The notes under the pieces were generated by a model, which did no database searches, had not been told where the DNA came from, and saw nothing but the letters and a program-made list of their open reading frames with translations. A program made the position numbers and the translations under genes. Shown one piece after another: positions 1 through 9,432 of a DNA stretch of 64,000 bases; the stretch's first letter is position 1, and every line of letters begins with the position of its first letter. Origin of the DNA: UBA7359 sp963976795 (GTDB lineage Bacteria > Pseudomonadota > Gammaproteobacteria > Eutrophobiales > Eutrophobiaceae); the NCBI GenBank assembly GCA_963976795.1, contig CAXBLT010000003.1, forward strand, positions 124,001 to 188,000, written 5' to 3'.

Positions 1-2
1 TG

Positions 3-746
3 AATGAATTAATTTCAAAAGCAGAAGCTGGCCGAGTTCTGGATCAAAATCCCTCCATAGTAATCGCTGGCCGTCCTAACGCAGGAAAATCTAGTGTTTT
101 AAACTATCTGTCTGGTTTTGATTCAGCAATAGTTTCAAGCGCCCCCGGCACAACAAGAGATGTGATAAAAGAAAAGGTGTTGCTCGGCGATTATGCAGTA
201 ACGTTATTTGATACGGCAGGAATTCGCGATACAGAGGACAAGGTTGAACAGGCAGGAGTAGACAGGGCGCAGAAAACATTAGCTATGGCAGATATTGTTT
301 TGTGTGTGCATGATAATACGCTCGATGATGCAAGCTTGAATATAGAGCTATTTGATTATGTAAGCGCAGGCACAAAAATCATTGATGTAAGAAACAAAAT
401 TGATCTTTGTGATGAAGGCGATTTTATAAACTCAGAAAATGAAGTTTATGTCTCTGTCAAAACAGGTGTTGGCATGGACAAATTAGTCGAAGCGATATGC
501 CAACATTTCGCTACAGTTGAAAATGAAGAAGATCTGGTTTTCACGCGTCAGCGCCACCTTGATGATCTTCATAAAATAAGCAAAAACTTAAAACGTGTAT
601 TATCAGACATAACAAATAGTGCAGGACTTGAGGTCCAGGCTGAGTCTTTACGACAATGTTTGTCAGGCTTTGACGATTTAACCGGGAAGACCACCAGCGA
701 TGATGTTTTAGGAGCCGTGTTTTCACAGTTTTGTATTGGCAAGTAA
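3..746 (+). CDS. mnmE: tRNA modification GTPase MnmE, C-terminal part (5' end outside window)
   Basis: MnmE works with MnmG to install the (carboxymethyl)aminomethyl group on wobble U34 of several tRNAs in the cytoplasm. The frame is open from base 3. It begins just before the G domain and runs to the C-terminus. G1 (GRPNAGKSS, encoded at 69-95), the TTRD switch, DTAG and NKID are all present. The protein ends FCIGK, the family's C-terminal Cys motif that acts in the modification chemistry. The N-terminal folate-binding domain lies upstream of the window. Identity is very secure. Confidence 0.97.
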   Translation, partial: NELISKAEAGRVLDQNPSIVIAGRPNAGKSSVLNYLSGFDSAIVSSAPGTTRDVIKEKVLLGDYAVTLFDTAGIRDTEDKVEQAGVDRAQKTLAMADIVLCVHDNTLDDASLNIELFDYVSAGTKIIDVRNKIDLCDEGDFINSENEVYVSVKTGVGMDKLVEAICQHFATVENEEDLVFTRQRHLDDLHKISKNLKRVLSDITNSAGLEVQAESLRQCLSGFDDLTGKTTSDDVLGAVFSQFCIGK

Positions 747-763
747 TAGAAGAGGAATAATGT

Positions 764-1153
764 GTGAGTATACAAATTGATATTTCTGTAGGTGAATTGA
801 TCGATAAAATAACAATACTTCAGATTAAAGAGGAGAAAATATCCGATACTAATAAATTAACAAATATAAAAAAAGAACTGAATGTATTACAAGAACAGTG
901 GAGCAAATCTCATTATGTTGCTGTCGATCTTGAGGGAGAAACAGATTCTTTAAAAAAAGTTAATGAAAAGCTGTGGGATATAGAAGATCAAATTAGAATC
1001 AAAGAAAGTAAAAATCAATTTGATGAAGAGTTCATATCATTAGCCAGATCTGTTTATATTATTAATGATGAGCGTGCAGCGGTAAAGCGCAAAATAAACA
1101 ATAAGACTGACTCTAATCTCGTCGAAGAAAAATCATATAGCGATTACTCTTAA
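764..1153 (+). CDS. DUF6165 family protein
   Basis: This is a 129-residue, highly charged, Lys/Glu-rich and mostly helical protein with no signal peptide or membrane segment. The opening (IDISVGELIDKITIL) matches my recollection of DUF6165, a small family of unknown function often found beside glycosyltransferases. The start is GTG at 764, preceded by AGAGGA at 751-756. An overlapping ATG at 760 is in another frame. It lies 17 bp after mnmE and 31 bp before a GT9 gene, so it probably belongs with the glycan genes. No biochemical role can be assigned. Confidence 0.75.
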   Translation: MSIQIDISVGELIDKITILQIKEEKISDTNKLTNIKKELNVLQEQWSKSHYVAVDLEGETDSLKKVNEKLWDIEDQIRIKESKNQFDEEFISLARSVYIINDERAAVKRKINNKTDSNLVEEKSYSDYS

Positions 1154-1184
1154 AGTTCATTTTGATGGTTTAATATTAAACTTT

Positions 1185-2090
1185 ATGAAAGTAAAAAAAA
1201 TACTTTTTATCGGCCTAAGTAATGTTGGAGATGTGGTGATGACCACGCCCGTATTAAAAGCATTGCATAACAAATATCCGGACGCCTTGTTTGATATAGT
1301 TACCGATAAACGTGCAATGCAACTATATAAAAATTGCCCGTTTTTAAACAAGCTTTATTTGAAAGACAAGGATAAATTGTTGCGAGGTGTTCCGCTATTG
1401 TTGATGCAGTTGTGGAAAAATCGATATGATATTATCGTTGATGTCAGAACAGATGGTCTTGCATACCTGTTGCGGAGTAAAAAAAGATACACTAAATGGA
1501 CGAGTAGCAGCTATGGGCCTCATGCTGTCGAAGAGATCATGGGCGTGGTTAAGCCCATGCATGGTGGTGCGCCAATTCCCGATACAGAAGTCTGGCTTGC
1601 CGATGCCAATCGAAATTATGCAGATAAAGAAATTTCTGCATTTAGTAATAAAGACAAATTACTATCGATATCTGTTGGGGATTGCCGAAAGCCAGAAAAG
1701 TCTTTAATTACCAAGGCCTTTATAGACTTATTGAATGAACAGAAAAATAATTTTACTGGTGTCATCTTTTTGGGAAATCAGTTCGAAAAAGAAATCACCG
1801 CAGAAGTCAGTCGTAATATTGACATTGCGCAAATTAATACCGTGGGCAATAGTTTATTAGATGCCGCTGCCTTGATAGAGCAGTCGTGTCTTTATATTGG
1901 ACCGGACTCTGGCCTTGGGCATATCGCTAGTGCGGTTAAGACGCCCACAATCAGCTTTTTTAGTCTTATGGATCCTATTAGGTTTCGTCCGTGGGGAAAT
2001 AAAGCGGTCAGTATCACTGGAGCCGAAAATGACGCTCGTAATATCCCTGTTGAAGAAGTCAGTGCCGCTATAAGAGGTTTAGGCATATGA
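1185..2090 (+). CDS. Glycosyltransferase family 9 (heptosyltransferase-like)
   Basis: GT9 enzymes transfer heptose or related sugars from ADP-sugars to the LPS core on the cytoplasmic side of the inner membrane. The 301-residue protein opens with the GT9 N-terminal signature (FIGLSNVGDVVMTTPVLKAL). Near the C-terminus it has the nucleotide-sugar-binding region GPDSGLGHIASAVKTPTISFF, followed by a Pro-Trp-Gly segment. It is somewhat shorter than WaaC/WaaF (about 320-350 residues). Its stop overlaps the next gene's start by 4 bp, indicating translational coupling. The exact acceptor cannot be told from sequence. Confidence 0.88.
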   Translation: MKVKKILFIGLSNVGDVVMTTPVLKALHNKYPDALFDIVTDKRAMQLYKNCPFLNKLYLKDKDKLLRGVPLLLMQLWKNRYDIIVDVRTDGLAYLLRSKKRYTKWTSSSYGPHAVEEIMGVVKPMHGGAPIPDTEVWLADANRNYADKEISAFSNKDKLLSISVGDCRKPEKSLITKAFIDLLNEQKNNFTGVIFLGNQFEKEITAEVSRNIDIAQINTVGNSLLDAAALIEQSCLYIGPDSGLGHIASAVKTPTISFFSLMDPIRFRPWGNKAVSITGAENDARNIPVEEVSAAIRGLGI

Positions 2091-3028
2091 ACGAAGTTTT
2101 ACGTATTCTTGATAAGCTAATAAAAAAGCAAGGCTACGCCATAAAAAAGCATCCCGAGTATAATTTATTGCCGATAAAGAATAATGGTTTTGATGATCAA
2201 AATAAAATTTATGAATCATTCAATTCAAGCAATAAAAACAACCTGGATAATTCGGATAATATTGATCGGCTGGAAGTGTGTTTGCGCACATGCATCAACG
2301 ATAGGCGCGCAAAAAGCAAGCGCAGTGAGTTGACGAATGTTAGCTTGGAAGAACACCTTTTAAAATGCATAAAATCGTTATTTATTTCTATCAATGAAGC
2401 AAGCAAGCAAGATCTTGATATAAGCTTGACTGTTTTTGACGATCGCTCAAATGCTGACACATTGGAAAAAATTACGCAGCTTTGTAAAGAAGTAAAATGT
2501 AACTGGCAAATTGTAACTACAGACAGAACAGGACAGGGGGAGTCTTTGTATCAACATTTTGCTTATGCAAAAGATAAAAACGCACTGTTTTACTTTTGTG
2601 AAGACGATTACCTTCATGAAACGGCAGCTATTCAGGAAATGATGGGGTTTTATAAAAATATATATAAACAAACATCAGAGCACATATTAATTCATCCGCA
2701 AGAACACGAAATGATTTATAGTGAAATCAATTATCCTTCATATATAGTGTTAGGCGAAAACAGACGTTGGCGCACAATGAGTAATGCGACGCATACTTTT
2801 CTCACTCATTCCAGCGTTGTTAAGAAATTTTGGGATTATTTTGAAAATACGAAATACGTTGGTATAAAAGCAAAACGGCACTTAGGATCAGAAAAGAAAA
2901 CGACGGACAGGCTTTTTAAGCATATACATGGTTTCTCGCCGATCCCGGCGGTTGCAATACACTTTCAATCAAAAGACTGTTTGCCACCATTTTATGACTG
3001 GAAAGCCTTGTGGGACAAGGTTGAATAA
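2087..3028 (+). CDS. Glycosyltransferase-like protein (probable GT-A fold)
   Basis: This is a 313-residue cytosolic protein coupled by a 4-bp overlap to the preceding GT9 gene. The centre shows the alternation expected of a GT-A nucleotide-sugar domain: SLTVFDDRSNADT, then ten or so strands and helices, then FYFCEDDYLHE, whose acidic pair resembles the metal-binding DxD/EDD motif of GT2-like enzymes. The first roughly 60 residues are Asn/Lys-rich and look unstructured. Donor and acceptor are unknown. The family assignment rests on this motif and the neighbours, so a divergent non-enzymatic relative cannot be excluded. Confidence 0.65.
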   Translation: MNEVLRILDKLIKKQGYAIKKHPEYNLLPIKNNGFDDQNKIYESFNSSNKNNLDNSDNIDRLEVCLRTCINDRRAKSKRSELTNVSLEEHLLKCIKSLFISINEASKQDLDISLTVFDDRSNADTLEKITQLCKEVKCNWQIVTTDRTGQGESLYQHFAYAKDKNALFYFCEDDYLHETAAIQEMMGFYKNIYKQTSEHILIHPQEHEMIYSEINYPSYIVLGENRRWRTMSNATHTFLTHSSVVKKFWDYFENTKYVGIKAKRHLGSEKKTTDRLFKHIHGFSPIPAVAIHFQSKDCLPPFYDWKALWDKVE

Positions 3029-3049
3029 ATTCTTTGAGGGCATAAATTA

Positions 3050-3853
3050 ATGAGTTTTAACATAGGCGTTTTAATTGCAGCTTTACGAACCTATTCGAGA
3101 AATATAAAAGGACGCAAGTTTGAGCCCGAAATACTATTCCTAAAAGAAATTTTAAGCGATGGAGAAAACTGTTTGCATATTGGAGCTAGTGATGCTCGCC
3201 ATAGTTATGTTATGTCAAAGCTTATCGGGGACGGGCAGATATTTGCATTTGAGCCATCGACGTATTCTTACAATCATTTAGTTTTGATGACGAAATTACA
3301 TCGCCTTAAAAATATTCATACATATAACTGTGCTGTATCTAACGAAGCAGGCACTGTTTGTTTGGTGACGCCTCAAAAATCAACCGGGCACGCGGGAAGA
3401 TCTTTCGCTTTTATTACAGGAGTAGATAACCTTAATGTCGACAGAAAAGATATACATTCTAGTTCTAGTACAACAGAGGAAGTAAAGGCAGTTTCAGTCG
3501 ACGATTTTGTTCATGATAACAATTTAGCCCATATAGACTTTATTCGGTGTGATACGGAAGGCTCTGAAATGTTAATTCTGAAAGGGGCGAGCGACACGTT
3601 AGAAAAATATAAGCCTAATTTATTAATCGAAATTCATAGCGATGCATTGAAAACGGTATTTAATAGCAGTGCCACGGAAGTCACAGCTTATTTATTTGGT
3701 CTTGGGTATCATATGTTTCGAGAAGACAATGGAGAGATCCATCGTGTAAGTGCTGTGGATGAGGCAGAAAACTGGAAAGATTATTTTTTTATTCATAATG
3801 ACAGAATTAATAATTTGCCCGATGGCTCTTTTCGAAGGGAGCTGCGTAAATAG
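3050..3853 (+). CDS. FkbM family methyltransferase
   Basis: This is an SAM-dependent methyltransferase of the FkbM group, commonly O-methylating sugars or polyketides. In the 267-residue protein the SAM-binding region is CLHIGASDARHSYVMSKLIGDG, followed by an acidic FAFEPS motif. The FkbM hallmark IDFIRCDTEGSEMLILKGA is near residue 165-185, followed by LLIEIH. It sits 21 bp after the GT-like gene and ends 7 bp from the convergent GT9 gene. It therefore closes the + arm of the glycan island and may cap or decorate the glycan. Confidence 0.88.
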   Translation: MSFNIGVLIAALRTYSRNIKGRKFEPEILFLKEILSDGENCLHIGASDARHSYVMSKLIGDGQIFAFEPSTYSYNHLVLMTKLHRLKNIHTYNCAVSNEAGTVCLVTPQKSTGHAGRSFAFITGVDNLNVDRKDIHSSSSTTEEVKAVSVDDFVHDNNLAHIDFIRCDTEGSEMLILKGASDTLEKYKPNLLIEIHSDALKTVFNSSATEVTAYLFGLGYHMFREDNGEIHRVSAVDEAENWKDYFFIHNDRINNLPDGSFRRELRK

Positions 3854-3860
3854 AGAAAGC

Positions 3861-4958
3861 CTAACCAGCCAATAGTTTCTCTATACAAGCGTAAACTTCC
3901 TTCGGTTTAATATTGCTCATACAAATATTATTACTGCATTCTGTTTTTAGACAAAAACTACAACTTAAAACTTTTTCGATGACAATCGAGTTTTTATTGT
4001 TCGGGAACCATTTGTTTGATAGGTCTCGGGTTGAGAATAATGCAATAACTTTTGTCCCTGCTGCATCGCATAAGTGCATAGCCCCTGTGTCCAGGCTAAT
4101 CGCAAGTTTTGTGTTTTTAAAGACATGATTAAGTTCAGGAATTGTTAACTTGCCGCACAAGTTAGTCGTATTAGCTGTTTTTGATAGAATGAACTCTGCT
4201 TCGTCGGTTTCGTCTTTGCCTCCTATGAGCAGGATCTTTTCTTGAGAACCAATTAACTCAGCAAGAGTTACCCAGTTTTCAAGCGGCCATTTTTTAGGCT
4301 GTAATTTCCCTCCAATTAAAAAAACAATAGGCTCATATGTTGCAGCGCCTTGTTCAAATATGCTTTGCTTAGGCTCTTGCGAATGGAGCGGGTAATCAAC
4401 GTTTCCGTTAATACCGTTTCTTTGTAATGTGTTTATAAAGCGCTGAGTTTCTGTTGGTATTTTAAGGAATTGTTTCTGATGCCGCATAAATGATTTGATT
4501 CTTCCGCTATCCCAACCAAAAGCGCTTTTAATATTTAAATAATACCGAACTAATAACATATTGCGGATTGATTTATAGATACCAATGTTTTGCGGAATTT
4601 GTATAAACAAGTCATAGCTTGATTGTTTCAATGATTTTAGTGTTTTGCTCCTTTCTTTTTTATTAACAACATATAAATTATCAATCAATCCTTCTTGCAA
4701 GCCGAGGTCTTTAAAAGAGACACTGTTATTGTTTACAGATAATAAATCAATTTGTGCTGTTGGAAAGTTTTGCCGTATTAGCTTGATTGCTGGCAAAGCT
4801 ACAACAGAATCCCCAAATGCCCCATCGCGGTTTATTAAAATTTTTTTATAGAGATCGCGTTTTTTAAATAGAAAAGTTGAAAACGAGCAAATAGCGAGTA
4901 ATCGAGCCTGGCGTATTATTCCTATATAGAGCAGAGCGATTCGCGAGCTTAGGTTCAT
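3861..4958 (-). CDS. Glycosyltransferase family 9
   Basis: A second GT9 enzyme (365 residues). An N-terminal hydrophobic/basic extension of about 40 residues precedes the signature INRDGAFGDSVVALPAIKLI. The C-terminal half carries FLIGGKLQPKKWPLENW and ISLDTGAMHLCDAAGTKVIALF, the ADP-sugar pocket of heptosyltransferases. A Cys-rich tail (SCSFCLKTECSNNIC) resembles the C-terminal cysteine cluster seen in some GT9 proteins. It overlaps the next upstream GT9 gene by 4 bp and is the last gene of the - strand operon. Confidence 0.87.
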   Translation of the reverse strand: MNLSSRIALLYIGIIRQARLLAICSFSTFLFKKRDLYKKILINRDGAFGDSVVALPAIKLIRQNFPTAQIDLLSVNNNSVSFKDLGLQEGLIDNLYVVNKKERSKTLKSLKQSSYDLFIQIPQNIGIYKSIRNMLLVRYYLNIKSAFGWDSGRIKSFMRHQKQFLKIPTETQRFINTLQRNGINGNVDYPLHSQEPKQSIFEQGAATYEPIVFLIGGKLQPKKWPLENWVTLAELIGSQEKILLIGGKDETDEAEFILSKTANTTNLCGKLTIPELNHVFKNTKLAISLDTGAMHLCDAAGTKVIALFSTRDLSNKWFPNNKNSIVIEKVLSCSFCLKTECSNNICMSNIKPKEVYACIEKLLAG

Positions 4959-5914
4959 ATAAGTTGATGTGTTTTTAGTTTGTTTAATATCATGCCAACT
5001 GTTATTTCAGATATCTCCGCCGGTTTGAAAGCTTCATCATTGCACGCGATTGTTTCGTTCACAGTTATAACTTTTTCAAATTGACCAAGGGCATGTGTTC
5101 GGCGAGGATATGTTGGCCCAAACAGCCCAAATACAGGTATTTGAGAACAAGATAAAATATGCATAGGGGCAGAATCATTGGTAATCGCAAATTTTGCCTT
5201 CTTACCAAGAGCAACTAAATCAAGTATCTTGAAAGCATTCGTTGTGTTTATTCCCACCGTTCTACTTAAATTCTCGTTTAATTCAATGTCGCTTTCACCG
5301 CCTAGCCAAACGATAGTAAACGTTTTCGCTAAATGCAGTGCGAGTTCTTCAAAATGAGGCCAACGTTTATTAAGATGTGCAGGACTGGAACCGGCATGAA
5401 GAAGCACAAAACTATCTTTCTCAAGACCATTTTTCTCAAGCCACCGGTTAATCTTTGTATCTACATCTTCAGGAACGGGTAAATAAGGTAACGGTTCTGC
5501 TGGCAGAATCCCGGCACTTTCTATTATTTGATTAAGCCGTTCGAAAGAATGACATTCTCCTCGATAACTCGTTTTTGGGTGTGCATTGTAAGGGTATCTG
5601 GGGTGATTGCCCGCACGAAATGGAATACCGGACAATGCACTAAAGAAGCCGGTTCTATCGTTTGATTGAAGATCGTATAAACGTCTAAATTTCTGACTTC
5701 TGATCCAGCATACGGTTTTAATTTTATTGGCTAAACCATTTCGTTCAAAAGCAATAACGCGGAGATCATTAAAGTGTGAAAATAATTGAGAGAAAGGCGG
5801 TGTTGTAAGCAAGTAAATATCATCATTAGGGTGATGATCCATAATTTGTTTAACAATAGCTGTAGAAATTATTACATCGCCTAAAGCACCTAGTTTTATT
5901 ATTAATATCTTCAC
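4955..5914 (-). CDS. Glycosyltransferase family 9 (ADP-heptose:LPS heptosyltransferase-like)
   Basis: A third GT9 protein (319 residues), of typical heptosyltransferase length. It opens KILIIKLGALGDVIISTAIV and shows LLHAGSSPAHLNKRWPHFEEL mid-protein and ITNDSAPMHILSCSQIPVFGLFGPTYPRR near the C-terminus, which closely follows the WaaC/WaaF pattern. It shares one base with the O-antigen-ligase stop upstream and 4 bp with the next GT9 gene, so the three genes form a tightly coupled unit. It probably adds a heptose to lipid A-core; the precise position is unknown. Confidence 0.9.
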   Translation of the reverse strand: MKILIIKLGALGDVIISTAIVKQIMDHHPNDDIYLLTTPPFSQLFSHFNDLRVIAFERNGLANKIKTVCWIRSQKFRRLYDLQSNDRTGFFSALSGIPFRAGNHPRYPYNAHPKTSYRGECHSFERLNQIIESAGILPAEPLPYLPVPEDVDTKINRWLEKNGLEKDSFVLLHAGSSPAHLNKRWPHFEELALHLAKTFTIVWLGGESDIELNENLSRTVGINTTNAFKILDLVALGKKAKFAITNDSAPMHILSCSQIPVFGLFGPTYPRRTHALGQFEKVITVNETIACNDEAFKPAEISEITVGMILNKLKTHQLI

Positions 5915-7185
5915 TATCGATGCAGTTTGTTCTGTGAAGCGACTAAAATAAGCTTTGCTTTAGTAAAATATAATGCGAGTAACAACCATATGACGCTAGA
6001 CCAAATTGAGCCATAAAAAGCCATATGTGCATTAAAGGGGAATAAAGCGACGATGACTGGAATAAGAAAAGGAAGCAATTCCTCTTTTAAAGGGCTTTGT
6101 TTGGCCAGAATTATTAATGGGTAAAATATTAATAGATAACCAATCAAGCCTAGAATTCCGGTTTCAGCCATTATTTCCAATAATAAAAGGTGAGGATGTG
6201 TTTGCGTCAATTTATGCCAATAATCGTCCGGATCAGAATATTCAGTATAAACATGCCTGTAACCTCTGGGCCCTATTCCGTTGATAGGGTTGTGTTTAAA
6301 AATAGTAAGCGCAGTTTCCCAAAGCGGCAGGCGAGAAGCAGTAGCATTATCTATCGTTTTATAATCGTTGCTAAAAAGACCTAATGTCACGTTAAAGCGA
6401 TCGTTGGTCGGTTTATGAAAAATAATAGTAGCGGAAACAAGGATCAGGCAAATAGCGGCTATGGCACTAGTTACTTTTAGGAAGTTTTTTCTGTTTGCAG
6501 TATAGACGAGTCCATGCCATAAGAAACCGAATGAAGATAATATCAGCATTATCCATGCAGCACGTCTGCCGCTAAGAAGAACAATAAAAAAAAGAGGCGC
6601 CAAACTAATTAGTATCCATTTTCTTTTTTCGAAATTAATATAAATATATATGAAGCAGATGGTGGATAAGATCGAACAAATATGAGAAATAGTGTTTCTC
6701 GGATAAAACATGCCGGTGATGTGTCCTTGCTCGTATGGGCTCCCTAAAATATTTTCGCCAAATATAAATTGAATAAATGCATCAATACACCAGAAAAAAA
6801 CTATAAAAAATATCCCGGCAGTTATAAATTTTAAACGGTCATCGTCTTTGGATATTTCTTGTATTATAAAAATACCGGCAAAGAAAAACCTCAAATAAGG
6901 AAATATAGTGTGCGCAGAGTGCCCCGGATTAACTGCATCGGGCATGGAAAAAAGTAATGGCAACCATAGACTAAGGAATGCTAAAGAAAAGAGTTTGAGA
7001 GCGCGATCTTCTATAATTATTTTAGGCGTTACAATTAATCTATATAGTCCAAGAATTGCCATTATCCCTATTGGGTAGTTATATAAAGATTTACTAACAA
7101 AGCCGATAATGGCGAGTAAAACCAAACAACAAGGCCAGTATTTTTCTATTACTGATAAAAAGTTATTCATTTTTATTTTATTCAC
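5914..7185 (-). CDS. O-antigen ligase family membrane protein (WaaL-like)
   Basis: WaaL-type enzymes transfer undecaprenyl-linked glycan to lipid A-core on the periplasmic face. The 423-residue protein is hydrophobic throughout, with about 10-12 membrane spans. A large loop around residues 265-340 contains NGIGPRGYRHVY and the THPHLLLLEIMAETG motif, matching the conserved His/Glu region of the Wzy/WaaL superfamily. It sits between a GT2 gene and two heptosyltransferases, as expected of an LPS ligase. A Wzy polymerase cannot be fully excluded from sequence alone. Confidence 0.87.
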   Translation of the reverse strand: MNKIKMNNFLSVIEKYWPCCLVLLAIIGFVSKSLYNYPIGIMAILGLYRLIVTPKIIIEDRALKLFSLAFLSLWLPLLFSMPDAVNPGHSAHTIFPYLRFFFAGIFIIQEISKDDDRLKFITAGIFFIVFFWCIDAFIQFIFGENILGSPYEQGHITGMFYPRNTISHICSILSTICFIYIYINFEKRKWILISLAPLFFIVLLSGRRAAWIMLILSSFGFLWHGLVYTANRKNFLKVTSAIAAICLILVSATIIFHKPTNDRFNVTLGLFSNDYKTIDNATASRLPLWETALTIFKHNPINGIGPRGYRHVYTEYSDPDDYWHKLTQTHPHLLLLEIMAETGILGLIGYLLIFYPLIILAKQSPLKEELLPFLIPVIVALFPFNAHMAFYGSIWSSVIWLLLALYFTKAKLILVASQNKLHR

Positions 7186-7202
7186 AGGACCAGTAGTGTT
7201 AT

Positions 7203-8117
7203 TTAATAGCGGTAGCGTTCAAAGACAATGTTCATCAAACCAAAAAGATAGCCGACGGCATTGGAAAATTTGACTATGGATTTATCAAAGTTTGCAGAAC
7301 GAGAAACGAAAGCAGCAATGATTAGAGTATAAATTGCCCCTATAACTTTGCCTATTGATTTTGGTAAATAGCGAAACCATGCATGAGTTAATGAGTGGTG
7401 TCGCCTAAAACGCATTACTACATTAATGCCGCCGGTGAAGTGACGAAACATTAAGTAACGCCTCGTGCTTCTTTCTGGCGTGATGGCTTCAAAGGTTGCA
7501 GCATCATCAACCCATGTTGCTGTGGCACCCAGTTTTTTAGCCCGGTCAAAGAAATCATGATCTTCACAACCAATAAAATCAAAATATCGATCAAAACGTA
7601 AGTTTAATTCGTCAATCAGACGTGTATTAAACAGTACATTTGCCGTAGAAATGTTTCTGGTCTTGCTTCCGCTCGGGTGTTTTGGATCTTTTTCAAAGGT
7701 GTCGGGCGATGAAGTTCCTTTAAATGGGATAGCTGGGCCAACTACAACATCGCATTTATAGTGTTCGATTCCTCTAATCAAATTAACCAGCCACTTTTTA
7801 TGGGCTTGTTCATCATCATCCATGAATGCAATATATGATGCATTGTTTAGCAGAGCACGATCCAATAAACAATTCCTTGCTGAGCAAATGCCCCGATCAG
7901 GTTCTACAAAATAGTGTGAATCAAAACTTATGTTTTTAGCGCATGTATTAAATGTGTTTTCCGCCGATTTTTCTTTGTCATTGTCTACAATTATGATAAT
8001 TGTTTTATAGTTTTCAGGAAGATCTATTTTGCTAATAGAATCAAGGCAGTTTGCCAATAACTCAGGGCGGTTATAGGTTGCAATACATATAGCAATGATG
8101 TCCTTTGAAACAGGCAT
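7203..8117 (-). CDS. Glycosyltransferase family 2
   Basis: A 304-residue GT-A enzyme. The N-terminus ICIATYNRPELLANCLDSI is the classic GT2 start. It is followed by PDRGICSARN and the metal-binding YIAFMDDDEQAHKKWL. FDFIGCEDHDFFDRAKKLG is the acceptor-side ED(H)D motif. The C-terminal 60 residues contain a hydrophobic, amphipathic stretch that may associate with the membrane. It lies 17 bp upstream of the ligase gene and 11 bp downstream of the GT4 gene, in the same operon. It probably builds the LPS outer core or O-unit. Confidence 0.9.
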   Translation of the reverse strand: MPVSKDIIAICIATYNRPELLANCLDSISKIDLPENYKTIIIIVDNDKEKSAENTFNTCAKNISFDSHYFVEPDRGICSARNCLLDRALLNNASYIAFMDDDEQAHKKWLVNLIRGIEHYKCDVVVGPAIPFKGTSSPDTFEKDPKHPSGSKTRNISTANVLFNTRLIDELNLRFDRYFDFIGCEDHDFFDRAKKLGATATWVDDAATFEAITPERSTRRYLMFRHFTGGINVVMRFRRHHSLTHAWFRYLPKSIGKVIGAIYTLIIAAFVSRSANFDKSIVKFSNAVGYLFGLMNIVFERYRY

Positions 8118-8128
8118 TAAGTCAGTTT

Positions 8129-9235
8129 TTAATAAAATGAATTATAAACAGCAATAGTTTTGTCGAGCATCTCACTCAAAGTAAAACAGGGTTTATCCGG
8201 AACCGTTGGTGTGGTTTGGTAAAACTGATCAATCAAGGATATTACGTTACCAGTGTCGAGCGGTCTGGCTTTGCCCGCCGGGAAAATGCTGGAAAGCACT
8301 TCCGACGCTCCCCCATGATCATAAGCTATAACTGGTATGCCAAGAAACAATGCTTCCAGAGCTGTTCTGCCGAAAGCTTCGGGGATTTTTGCCAGTGATA
8401 AAACAATGTTTGATACGGACATAACATTTTTCATGTCGTCACGCTGACCGAGAAAGGTAAAGTTATTAACCATATTGTTTTTAGCAATTATTGACTTGAG
8501 TTCCTGCAAGTATTTTTCTTTTTTTGGATCAGCGCCTCCGGCTATTAAGCCATGAACGTTTATTCCGTTGTTTTTTGCTTTTGATATAATATCAATGAAA
8601 TCATTGTGTCCCTTCCATCGGGTTATTCTGCCCGGAAGTGTAATAATAAATTTATCTTTTAGCTGAGGGTATTGTTCCTTCCAATTTTCTAGCCATTCAT
8701 CGGAAGGAGTGTGATTGTATGGATAATCTTGTTTACTGATGCCGCGATGCACCACATCAATTATTTTTTCATCAACGTCAGGGTAATTAGTAATAATATA
8801 ATTTTTAATGTATTCAGAAACAGCAATAATACGTTCACCGGAGGTCATTATTTTGCTATACCGATTAACCGAATACGGGCCATGTACTGTCGTGATGAAA
8901 ATGGGTCTTTTATCGGGGTCTAGTCTTTTCCATGCTAGATATGCCAGCCATGCAGGAAGCCGGGATCGTGCGTGAATAATATCGATAGCTTGTTCAGCAA
9001 AGAGGCTGTGTAATTTTGGAATTAAGGTGATGGCATTAAATATAGATTTTTTCCCTACATTTAAATTAAAATGCTCACTTCCTTCCGTTAATAATTGTGG
9101 TACTAGTCTGCCCTGGCCAGAGACAACAATAGATCGGTGTCCTCTCCGTACTAGTTCAGCAGCAACATCGATCGTCCCTCGCTCAACGCCCCCACAATCC
9201 AGTTCGGGTAAAATTTGTAATACAGATGGTTTCAA
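8129..9235 (-). CDS. Glycosyltransferase family 4
   Basis: This 368-residue GT-B retaining glycosyltransferase opens VLQILPELDCGGVERGTIDVA, the acceptor-binding Gly-rich loop of GT4. The donor domain starts around residue 195 (IITLPGRITRWKGHNDFI). It contains the EAFGRTALEALFLGIPVIAYDHGG segment, whose E-x7-E pair is the GT4 signature. It is the first gene of the tightly packed GT operon on the minus strand, with about 200 bp separating it from the ELM1-family gene upstream. The sugar donor is unknown. Confidence 0.9.
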   Translation of the reverse strand: MKPSVLQILPELDCGGVERGTIDVAAELVRRGHRSIVVSGQGRLVPQLLTEGSEHFNLNVGKKSIFNAITLIPKLHSLFAEQAIDIIHARSRLPAWLAYLAWKRLDPDKRPIFITTVHGPYSVNRYSKIMTSGERIIAVSEYIKNYIITNYPDVDEKIIDVVHRGISKQDYPYNHTPSDEWLENWKEQYPQLKDKFIITLPGRITRWKGHNDFIDIISKAKNNGINVHGLIAGGADPKKEKYLQELKSIIAKNNMVNNFTFLGQRDDMKNVMSVSNIVLSLAKIPEAFGRTALEALFLGIPVIAYDHGGASEVLSSIFPAGKARPLDTGNVISLIDQFYQTTPTVPDKPCFTLSEMLDKTIAVYNSFY

Positions 9236-9432
9236 AAAGATGTCTCTTGGATCTTTGGATTATTTGATGTCTTATAGACTAATTTATGTTGGTGAATTTG
9301 ATATAATAACTCAATATCAAGAGCCTTTCGCTGTTCAAGTTTATCCGCTTGAGTTAGTGCGGGATCCAGCATGCTCGCGTGCATTGTTTATCTTATATCT
9401 TTTGCGGGAACGATTCTGTAAGTATTATTTAA